Source of the DNA: JAIRTY01 sp050257395
GTDB taxonomy: Bacteria; Actinomycetota; Actinomycetes; Streptosporangiales; Streptosporangiaceae
DNA length: 9,330 bases
Assembly (NCBI GenBank): GCA_050257395.1
Contig: JBLMWU010000121.1
Span: 1 to 9,330, forward strand
Direction: 5' to 3'
The notes beneath the pieces were generated by a model that had not been told where the DNA came from, did no database searches, and saw nothing but the letters and a program-made list of their open reading frames with translations. Shown here piece by piece: positions 1 through 5,189 of this stretch. The position numbers and the translations under genes were made by a program. The first letter of the stretch is position 1. Every line of letters starts with the position of its first letter.

Positions 1-102
1 CCGCGGCGCGGGCGGCGCCGCTGCTGGCGCGGCCGGCCGGGCCGGGCGGGGGCGCGCTCACCCGGAGCCCGCTGCCGCGAGGATGGCGGCGGTCGGTGGC
101 AT
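1..102 (-). pseudogene. Possible broken 5' end of a nucleotidyltransferase gene (IspD-like?)
   Basis: Reading leftward, a GGAAGGA Shine-Dalgarno-like sequence lies 5-7 bases before an ATG at 102-100. The codons that follow give MPPTAAILAAAGSG and then a TGA at 60-58. The AAILAAAGSG stretch resembles the N-terminal nucleotide-binding loop of IspD and related sugar or MEP cytidylyltransferases, where GSG is usually followed by ER or TR. Skipping one base after GSG does give ER, but the continuation is low-complexity Arg/Pro and does not match the family. It may be a frameshifted gene, a sequencing error near a contig end, or a chance match. Only 14 residues support the call. Confidence 0.2.
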
Positions 103-124
103 GACGCGTCCTTCCTGCTGATGG

Positions 125-168
125 CCCGCTGGCCAGCGTGCCGTCACCCGCTGGTCAGCGTGCCGTCA
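125..168. repeat. 22-base tandem duplication
   Basis: Two adjacent 22-base units (125-146 and 147-168) differ at one position (GGCC versus GGTC in the middle). The pair lies just upstream of the larger 25-base array. No gene is recognised in 103-489; the reading frames there are Arg/Gly/Ala-rich by-products of the repeats. Confidence 0.85.
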
Positions 169-220
169 GGGGGACTACCCCCGGCAGCGGCCCTCACGCG
201 CGCGGGCCGCCCGCAGGCCC

Positions 221-440
221 GGCGAGGGCTGCCGTGCGCGGGCTGGGCGAGGGCTGCCGTGCGCGGGCTGGGCGAGGGCTGCCGTCCGCGGGCTGGGCGA
301 GGGCGCCGTGCGCGGGCTGGCTGAGGGCCGCCGTGCGCGGGCTCGGGAGGGCCACTGTCCGCGGGCTCGGTGAAGGGCGGCCGTGCGCGGGCTCGGCGAG
401 GCGGCCGTGCGCAGGTTCGGCGAGGGCCGCCTCGCCTGGG
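221..440. repeat. Degenerate ~25-base tandem array (minisatellite), about 8.5 units
   Basis: The unit is roughly GGCGAGGGCTGCCGTGCGCG followed by GGCTG. Units at 221-245 and 246-270 are identical, and 271-295 differs by one base. Later units (296-319, 320-344, 345-368, 369-394, 395-418, then a partial copy) drift, with one-base indels and GGCTG changing to GGCTC. Length varies between 24 and 26 bases, so no frame stays open on purpose and the array is unlikely to be coding. The most similar copies are on the left and divergence increases to the right, which suggests recent expansion at the left side. It lies downstream of the AbiEi-like gene. Confidence 0.85.
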
Positions 441-489
441 ACCTGTCAGCCGTGCTGGCAGGGACGGCCGGGTGATGCGCGGCAGAGGC

Positions 490-1455
490 TCAGCCGGCGT
501 CGCCGGGCAGTCCGCAGGAGGGGCCGCACCGGCGCAGGCTGCCGGTCCAGCCGCGGCCGGCCAGGGCCCGGCCGACCAGCCCGGCGCTGGCGCATGGCTG
601 CCCGGAGACCTCCAGGTAGCCCAGCCGGATGGTGGCGAGGCCGAAGGCCGTGTTCAGGTTGTCGCGCCGGGTGTCCCGCCAGCGGGACTGGGCGGGGTGG
701 GCGGCGAGCCCGTCGAGCTCGACCACCGTCCGGTAGGCGTCGTAGGCGATGTCCTGGTACTCGCGCCGGCCCTCCCGCACCACCCGGCGCTGCCGGTTGC
801 CGGGCGGCAGGCCGTGCGGGCGCTCGACCCACATCAGGTAGCGGTACTCCAGCAGCGAGTGCACGCCACGGCGGGCCGCCTCGGCCGCGCCGCGCAGCTC
901 GGCCCGCCGGGACAGCCGGGAACGGCGGCTCATGGCGGCCAGCAGCCGGTCCGGGGTGGTCCGGCGGCCGCCGACGGCCAGCAGGATCAGGCTGACCGCG
1001 TCGTCCAGGGTCGCCGCCTGCCCGGCCAGGTCCAGCACCGTGTCGTCCAGGCGGGTGCGGGGCGGGGCCAGCACCGGATGCCGTGCCTGCGCGAGCCGCC
1101 CGGAATAGTGCACCCGCACCCCCGGCGGCCCCGCGACCCGGCTGCCGCTGGGCACGGTCACGTGGATCAGCGGGGCCTGTCCCGGAAGCAGGCCGTAGAG
1201 TTCCGCCGCGGTCTGGTGGCTGAGCACCGCGCCCGGCCCGGCCCGCAGCACCGCCGCCCAGAGCAGCGCCGCGCGCGGCGGTTCGCCGCTGAACGCGGCA
1301 TACACCCCCAGCTGCAGCCGCTGCCACCGGCCACTCTCAAGGCTGGCCCGCACGGCTTTGCCGGTCATCCCCACGGCGAGAGCCTGCTGCCGGGTCAGGA
1401 CGCCTTCCTGGTCGAGCAGCAGCGCACGCAGCGGGGCAGGTAACTCTCTTGCCAC
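490..1455 (-). CDS. AbiEi-type winged-helix protein with Vsr/DUF559-like nuclease-fold C-terminus
   Basis: The 321-residue protein starts at a GTG (1455-1453) preceded by GGAGG with 8-base spacing. Residues about 10-55 (GVLTRQQALAVGMTGKAVRA, then GRWQRLQLGVYA) match the N-terminal winged helix of the AbiEi antitoxin family. A linker with an LSHQTAAELYGL segment (79-90) follows. The C-terminal part (about 195-285) looks like the Vsr/DUF559 PD-(D/E)XK-like fold: E203 in LLEYRY, D235, the VVELDG strand (E246, D248), H253, and the basic RDTRRDN run near 260-266. Such proteins are common as single genes in actinomycetes and are often called type IV AbiEi antitoxins. No AbiEii toxin gene is adjacent, so a toxin-antitoxin role is not supported here; DNA binding or nuclease activity is a family-based inference. 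The last ~30 residues are low-complexity. Confidence 0.8.
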   Translation of the reverse strand: MARELPAPLRALLLDQEGVLTRQQALAVGMTGKAVRASLESGRWQRLQLGVYAAFSGEPPRAALLWAAVLRAGPGAVLSHQTAAELYGLLPGQAPLIHVTVPSGSRVAGPPGVRVHYSGRLAQARHPVLAPPRTRLDDTVLDLAGQAATLDDAVSLILLAVGGRRTTPDRLLAAMSRRSRLSRRAELRGAAEAARRGVHSLLEYRYLMWVERPHGLPPGNRQRRVVREGRREYQDIAYDAYRTVVELDGLAAHPAQSRWRDTRRDNLNTAFGLATIRLGYLEVSGQPCASAGLVGRALAGRGWTGSLRRCGPSCGLPGDAG

Positions 1456-1506
1456 GCCGCCAGCCTCCGCGACCGGCTCATCGCCCCGCCACCCCAGCGG
1501 CCGCCC

Positions 1507-1546
1507 TGTGCATAACTCCGCGACCTCTCGGTGCGCCTGTGGAAAA
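1507..1546 (-). promoter_or_regulatory. Pair of DnaA-box-like 9-mers upstream of the AbiEi-like gene
   Basis: On the minus strand, TTTTCCACA (1546-1538) and TTATGCACA (1515-1507) both fit the relaxed DnaA-box consensus TTWTNCACA. They have the same orientation and are spaced 31 bases start to start. They lie 52-91 bases upstream of the GTG start at 1455, where a promoter would be expected. Two matches in GC-rich DNA are notable, but two boxes alone do not make an origin. They could be DnaA-responsive promoter sites or chance. Confidence 0.3.
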
Positions 1547-1555
1547 CCGTCGACC

Positions 1556-1593
1556 GTTCATTTGGTGGCCCCTGGGCGGGCCACCAAATGAAC
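1556..1593. terminator. Perfect 16-bp hairpin between the deacetylase and AbiEi-like genes
   Basis: The arm GTTCATTTGGTGGCCC (1556-1571) is exactly repeated in inverse at 1578-1593, with a 6-base loop CTGGGC. It begins about 67 bases after the deacetylase stop codon in the direction of that gene's transcription, so an intrinsic terminator is the simplest reading. On the minus strand it is followed by a short GGTTTTCC stretch rather than a true U-tract. The outer half of the stem is unusually AT-rich for this DNA, and the symmetry would also suit a dimeric repressor upstream of the AbiEi-like gene. Confidence 0.6.
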
Positions 1594-1599
1594 TACTCA

Positions 1600-1673
1600 G
1601 GGGAGGGAGGGGTGGGGGCGGGCGGCGTGGTGGAGAGGGGGTTGGGGAGGGGGCGGGGGTTAGGGGAGGTGGG
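1600..1673 (+). other. Dense G-run tract, potential G-quadruplex region
   Basis: About a dozen runs of three to five Gs occur on the plus strand (for example 1600-1603, 1605-1607, 1609-1612, 1614-1618, 1637-1641, 1644-1647, 1649-1653, 1655-1659, 1663-1666), separated mostly by one to four bases. The tract starts next to the 1556-1593 hairpin and runs into the last codons of the deacetylase gene. For leftward transcription the G-rich strand is the template, so a quadruplex there could stall polymerase and help termination. This is sequence potential only. Confidence 0.5.
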
Positions 1674-2391
1674 CGGAGAGGGGGGTGGGTTTGAGGGCGC
1701 GGCGGTCGCATTCGTCGAGGAGGCGGGGGAGTGCGCCGAGGGCGGCGTCGGCCGAGCCGGGCGGCGACGTGCAGTCGGAGTCGTGCAGCAGCACGCAGCC
1801 GCCGCCGGCCAGGCCGGCCAGCAGCGTGCTGTACACCGAGCCGGGGGTGGAGCCCGCGGCCCACTCCCGCCCCCAGGCGCTCCACAGCACCGGGGTCAGG
1901 TCCAGCGCCCGCGCCGCGGCCAGCGCGCCCGCGCTGAGCACGCCGTAGGGCGGGCGGTAGAAGCGGGGCAGCACACCGCTGGCCTCCGCGACCTTGTCGG
2001 TGGCCCGGGCCAGGTCGTCGCGCACCGCCCAGGGGGTGCGGGCGATCGTGTACCGGTGGTCCCAGCCGTGCACGGCGATGTCGTGCCCGGCCGCGGCGAT
2101 CTCGGCCGCCAGCTGCGGCGCCTGCGCCACCATCGAGCCCAGCAGGAAGAACGTGGCCCGCGCCTGCCGGGCGGCCAGTACCTCCAGGAACCGCGGGGTG
2201 TACGCGGGGTCCGGGCCGTCGTCGAAGGTCAGCGCCACCTGGCTGGGGTCGCCGAGGCCGGCCAGCCGTGGGAACAGCCGCAGCCGGACCGGTCCCAGCG
2301 CGGTCAGCCCGGGTGCGCCCTGCGCCACCGCCAGCCCGGCCAGGCCCAGCCCGGCCAGGGCGGCCAGCCGGCGCCCGCTCGTTCCGCTCAT
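1660..2391 (-). CDS. Polysaccharide deacetylase (CE4 / NodB homology domain)
   Basis: The 243-residue protein starts at ATG 2391-2389 behind an AGGGGAGG sequence and ends at TAA 1662-1660. All CE4 signature motifs are visible: TFDDGPD at 55-61 (catalytic D57 and metal ligand D58), the metal-binding H108-x3-H112 (VHGWDHR), RPPYG at 146-150, a Trp-containing segment near 170-177, and LLHDSD at 201-206 with the catalytic His203. The N-terminus (residues about 7-30) is hydrophobic with a preceding RR, consistent with a signal sequence or membrane anchor and action outside the membrane. CE4 enzymes remove N- or O-acetyl groups from chitin-like glycans, peptidoglycan or other polysaccharides; the substrate cannot be told. 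It is divergent from the epimerase remnant and glycosyltransferase, which suggests a shared role in envelope glycan or glycolipid metabolism. Confidence 0.92.
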   Translation of the reverse strand: MSGTSGRRLAALAGLGLAGLAVAQGAPGLTALGPVRLRLFPRLAGLGDPSQVALTFDDGPDPAYTPRFLEVLAARQARATFFLLGSMVAQAPQLAAEIAAAGHDIAVHGWDHRYTIARTPWAVRDDLARATDKVAEASGVLPRFYRPPYGVLSAGALAAARALDLTPVLWSAWGREWAAGSTPGSVYSTLLAGLAGGGCVLLHDSDCTSPPGSADAALGALPRLLDECDRRALKPTPLSAHLP

Positions 2392-2448
2392 CGCCCTCCC
2401 CTTTGCCGCTCCGGGGGCCGCCGCCCCCCCGCTCTGCCGCCGCGACGC

Positions 2449-2600
2449 CTAATGCCGCGCCGCCCGGTGCCGCGCTGCCTCATGCTGCCCGCCTAATGCT
2501 GCGCCACCCAGTGCCGCGCCGAGGCGATCGCGCCGCCCGATGCCGCGCCGCCCACGCTCTCCGTCGCGCCGCCCGGTGCCGCGCCGCCCGGTGCCGCCCG
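2449..2600. repeat. Degenerate GCCGCGCCGCCCGGT-type low-complexity repeat
   Basis: A core close to TGCCGCGCCGCCCGG recurs with variation: near 2453-2467, 2512-2520, 2529-2552, 2565-2580 and 2579-2596, with interspersed TGCTGCC/CATGCTGC variants. The best adjacent copies are about 15 bases long. The repeats fill the 304-base gap between the deacetylase start (2391) and the recognisable epimerase fragment (2696) and produce only Arg/Pro-rich or Gly/Arg-rich reading frames. Apart from the deacetylase ribosome binding site at its left edge I see no other feature in this gap. Confidence 0.65.
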
Positions 2601-2695
2601 CGGCGAGGCAGACGGCTGCTGCCAGCCTGCCACAGCGGCTGGCGACACACCCGCAGCCAGCGCCGGGCCTGCCCGGGCCGTCGTGGGAACATAGG

Positions 2696-2896
2696 GTGTC
2701 GGTCCGCGAGATCGCCGGCACCGTGCGCGAGCTGGTGGCGCCGGTGCCGGTGGAGCAGGTGCCCGCGCGTGCCGCCGACTATCAGGGAGTCAGCGTGTCC
2801 AACAGGCTCGCCAAGGAGTTGCTGGACTGGTCGCCGGAGACGTCCTCCAGCGTCGGCCTGCGCCGTTATCTGGACTGGCTGAAGGGGGCCCGGTGA
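2696..2896 (+). pseudogene. C-terminal remnant of an NAD-dependent epimerase/dehydratase
   Basis: The 66 residues from VSVREIAGTVRELVAPVPVE to the stop at 2894-2896 look like the C-terminal end of GalE-type sugar epimerases. These end in a segment such as VSVREIA..V.ELV...PVE.VPAR..DY.G..VSN..A..LL.WSP.TS...GLRRYLDWL, and all of those elements are present here. The whole Rossmann NAD-binding half and the catalytic Tyr-x3-Lys are absent: upstream in the same frame lies only Arg/Pro-rich repeat sequence with no relation to the family. A GTG at 2696 could start a 66-residue peptide, but no good ribosome binding site precedes it. The reading frame itself is undamaged and shares one base (TGATG) with the glycosyltransferase start, as expected for the tail of a former operon gene. 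The 5' part was probably deleted or replaced by repeat expansion, unless the repeat is an assembly error. Confidence 0.65.
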
Positions 2897-3981
2897 TGCG
2901 GCGCGCGCTGCTGCTGTCGGGGTCGCTGGGCATGGGCCATGAGGTGCACGCCCGGGCGTGTGCCGCATCGCTGGCGGAGCGGGGCTGGTCCACCGAGATC
3001 CTGGACGCCATGGCGCTGCTCGGCCAGCGGGGCGGCTCGGCCGGGGAGGCGGTGTTCCGGTCCATGCTGGCGGTGCCCGGCCTGTACGACGCGTTCCATT
3101 TCGGGGCGCTGCGGCCGGGCGGCCGGCTGGCGCTGCTCGCCGACGGCGCGGCCCGCCGCCAGCTCGTGCCGCGGCTGCGCGAGTACCTGGACGCCCACCC
3201 CGCCGACCTGGCCATCTCGATCTTCGCCACCGGGTCGTCGGCCGTGAGCGAGCTCGCGGACCGCTACCCGGGCATGAGCCACGCGGTGTTCTGCAGCGAC
3301 GTGACCCCGCACCGGCTGTGGGTGCACGGCAACGTGGACCTGTACCTGGTGACCTCGGCGGCGGCGGAGGCGGCGGTGCGCCGCTACCAGCCGCAGGCCC
3401 GGGTGCAGGTGGTGCCGCCGCCGGTGCGGCCCGGCTTCCTCAGCCCGCCCAGCCAGGAGGAGGCCCGGGCGGAGCTGGGCCTGCCCGCGGATGACCGGTG
3501 CGTGCTGCTGATGTCCGGCGCGTGGGGGCTGGGCCCGCTCGCCGAGGCCGCGGCCGGCCTGGCCGACGCGGGCCTGCAGGTGCTGGCGGTGGCGGGCAGC
3601 AACGCCAGGCTGGCGGCCCGGCTGCGGGGCGCGGCGGCCACCCGGCCCCGGCTGCACCCGTTCGGCTACACCGACCAGATCCCCACCCTGATGGCAGCCG
3701 CCGACCTGGTCATCACCAGCTCCGGCGACACCTGCGCTGAGGCCCGGGCCGTGGGCCGCCCGCTGCTGCTGCTGGATGTGGTGCAGGGCCACGGCCGCGA
3801 CAACCTCCAGCACGAGCTGGAGCAGGGCGACGCCAGCGTCACGTCGGCCGCCCCGGCGGACGTGGTCGCCACCGCGCTGGCCGCCCTGGACCGCGCCAAG
3901 CCCCCGTCCCCTCCGGCCCGCACCCGCGGCCAGTGGGAGGACGCGTTCTCGCTCGCGCTGGAGTCCCTGGGGCTGGGTTAG
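2896..3981 (+). CDS. MurG/MGDG synthase-like glycosyltransferase (GT28-type, GT-B fold)
   Basis: The 361-residue protein probably starts at ATG 2896 (AAGGGGG at 2882-2888, 7-8-base spacing); a GTG immediately upstream (2893) is the alternative. Numbered from that GTG, the N-terminal loop SGSLGMGHEVHA (9-20) corresponds to the S-x-G-x-GH acceptor-side loop of MGDG synthases and MurG. The middle has SDVTPHRLWVHGNVDLYLV (135-153). The C-terminal domain carries FGYTDQIPTLMAAADLVITS (257-276) and the sugar-nucleotide-binding segment GDTCAEARAVGRPLLLLD (278-295), equivalent to the G-x-x-x-x-E-x-x-x-x-GRP motif of the family. No signal peptide or membrane helix is evident, so it is probably cytoplasmic or peripheral at the inner membrane face. 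The likely reaction is sugar transfer from a UDP-sugar to a lipid or lipid-linked acceptor; the exact substrate is unknown. An epimerase remnant lies immediately upstream, and the next gene is convergent after 18 bases with no clear terminator between. Confidence 0.85.
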   Translation: MRRALLLSGSLGMGHEVHARACAASLAERGWSTEILDAMALLGQRGGSAGEAVFRSMLAVPGLYDAFHFGALRPGGRLALLADGAARRQLVPRLREYLDAHPADLAISIFATGSSAVSELADRYPGMSHAVFCSDVTPHRLWVHGNVDLYLVTSAAAEAAVRRYQPQARVQVVPPPVRPGFLSPPSQEEARAELGLPADDRCVLLMSGAWGLGPLAEAAAGLADAGLQVLAVAGSNARLAARLRGAAATRPRLHPFGYTDQIPTLMAAADLVITSSGDTCAEARAVGRPLLLLDVVQGHGRDNLQHELEQGDASVTSAAPADVVATALAALDRAKPPSPPARTRGQWEDAFSLALESLGLG

Positions 3982-3999
3982 GCCGTGCCCTGGCGGCGC

Positions 4000-4626
4000 T
4001 CAGCCGGACAGCGGCGGCAGCTTGGCGGTGGCGCCGGTGGCCCTGATGGCCGGCAGAATGATGCCGTCGATCTTGGCCCGCTGGGCGTTCAGCATGCGCA
4101 GTTCCCGCTGCAGCTTGGCGGTGGCGGTCGAGCGCGCCGCGCCCTTGCTGCGCAGGATGTCGGCCACGTCGTTCTGCACCCGCTGGGCGTAGGGGAAGGC
4201 CCAGGTCACCAGTTCGTCAACGGCCCGGTTGAGGTGGAAGCTGGCCAGGGACTCGTGCACCTGGTACTGGGTCAGGTCGTCCAGCTGGGTGTTGTTGGCC
4301 GGGGAGCAGTTGGTAGCGCCGTAGCTGGCGATACGGACCGCGGTGGCCACGTCGTGGCTGGTGCCGGCCTGGATGGCCCGCAGGACCTGCAGTGATTCCC
4401 GGACCCCGCCTGAGCAGGACTGGATGTCGGTCTTCAGGTCGGTGAGGAAGCCGTTCATGTCGGCGGCCCGCTGGGAGTGGGAGGGGTGCACGGCCAGCCC
4501 GACCACCACGGCGCCCGCCAGGATGAGCGCGCCTGCCAGCCACAGCCAGCGGGGGGTGCGGTTGGTCACCCACTGGGAGCGGCGGACCGGGACGTAGGGC
4601 GGTTCGGTGCGGGTGGGGGTCTCCAT
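4000..4626 (-). CDS. Membrane-anchored protein of unknown function with two exported cysteines
   Basis: I do not recognise this family. The 208-residue protein starts at ATG 4626-4624, 8 bases after the TlpA-like gene stops; its ribosome binding site GTGAGG overlaps that stop codon. Residues 1-26 are cytoplasmic and basic, about 27-46 form one hydrophobic helix (WLWLAGALILAGAVVVGLAV), and the remaining ~160 residues should face outside. That domain looks mainly helical and has exactly two cysteines, C71 and C107, suited to one disulfide. A heptad-like charged helix lies around 150-188 (QRVQNDVADILRS, then LQRELRMLNAQRAKIDGI). As last gene of the response regulator, kinase and TlpA operon it may be a redox partner or substrate of the TlpA-like protein, or a signalling accessory. 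A longer frame extending upstream through the TlpA gene is an antisense-frame artefact. Confidence 0.75.
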   Translation of the reverse strand: METPTRTEPPYVPVRRSQWVTNRTPRWLWLAGALILAGAVVVGLAVHPSHSQRAADMNGFLTDLKTDIQSCSGGVRESLQVLRAIQAGTSHDVATAVRIASYGATNCSPANNTQLDDLTQYQVHESLASFHLNRAVDELVTWAFPYAQRVQNDVADILRSKGAARSTATAKLQRELRMLNAQRAKIDGIILPAIRATGATAKLPPLSG

Positions 4627-4634
4627 GCGCTGCC

Positions 4635-5189
4635 TCACTTGGTCCCGGGGTCGATCAGGGCGGTGCCGGTGGTCAGTTGCTGGCGGGTGACCGCGCCGAA
4701 GACCCGCTTGACGATCTGGTGCTGGGCATTGAGGAAGAACGTCTGTGGCAGCCCGTTCACGCTGTAGGCGGCGGCGGTGGGCATCGGCGCGGCGTCCACC
4801 CCGATCGGGTAGCTCACCCCGGTCTTGCGGACGAACGCCATGGCCGCCCCGGCCGGGTCGTTGACGTCGATGCCGATCATGGCGAGCCGGCCGTGGCTGC
4901 CGCGGTAGAAGCGGGCGAGCAGCGGCGTCTCGTGCTGGCACGGCGTGCACCAGGAGGCGAAGAAGTTCACGATCACGGGCTTGCCCGCGTACCGGCTGAG
5001 CGAGAGCTGCTGGCCGGGGTGGCCCAGGACCGGGACGGTGAAGTTCCGGGCCGGCTGCGGCCGGGCGCCCGCGCCGCCGCCGAGGCCGAGCGCGATGCTG
5101 ACGGCGGCGACCCCCGCGACGGCGGAGGCGGCGACCAGCAGCAGCAGGCGTGCCCGGCGGCCGGGGGGCAGGTGCCAGCGCTGGCTCAT
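4635..5189 (-). CDS. TlpA/ResA-like membrane-anchored thiol-disulfide oxidoreductase
   Basis: The 184-residue protein has a basic N-terminus, one hydrophobic helix (about 14-36) that is probably an uncleaved anchor, and an exported thioredoxin fold (about 48-180). The active site is WCTPC (C81, C84) in FFASWCTPCQHE, followed by the IGIDVND strand and the cis-proline loop GLPQTFF (P148), all typical of TlpA/ResA/Sco-like reductases rather than cytoplasmic thioredoxins. The start ATG (5189-5187) overlaps the kinase stop by four bases (ATGA), with a strong AAGGAGGA ribosome binding site, so translation is coupled. Family members reduce disulfides in apocytochromes c or in CuA subunits outside the membrane. 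Divergent CuA-type genes lie about 2.6 kb away, making a copper-site maturation role attractive but unproven. Confidence 0.9.
   Translation of the reverse strand: MSQRWHLPPGRRARLLLLVAASAVAGVAAVSIALGLGGGAGARPQPARNFTVPVLGHPGQQLSLSRYAGKPVIVNFFASWCTPCQHETPLLARFYRGSHGRLAMIGIDVNDPAGAAMAFVRKTGVSYPIGVDAAPMPTAAAYSVNGLPQTFFLNAQHQIVKRVFGAVTRQQLTTGTALIDPGTK

Noticed and set aside
221..440. CRISPR array
   Set aside because: The 25-base units are directly adjacent without unique spacers, and no cas gene is present.
1507..1546. Replication origin
   Set aside because: There are only two DnaA-box-like sites, with no dnaA, dnaN or gyr genes and no AT-rich unwinding element.
370..2496. Long plus-strand frames at 370-1443 and 1531-2496
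   Set aside because: They are antisense to the AbiEi-like and deacetylase genes and give Gly/Arg/Pro/Gln-rich translations without recognisable domains.
4627..4950. N-terminal extension of the two-cysteine protein
   Set aside because: It is the wrong frame of the TlpA-like gene. The ATG at 4626 with GTGAGG upstream and the anchor helix give a coherent start.
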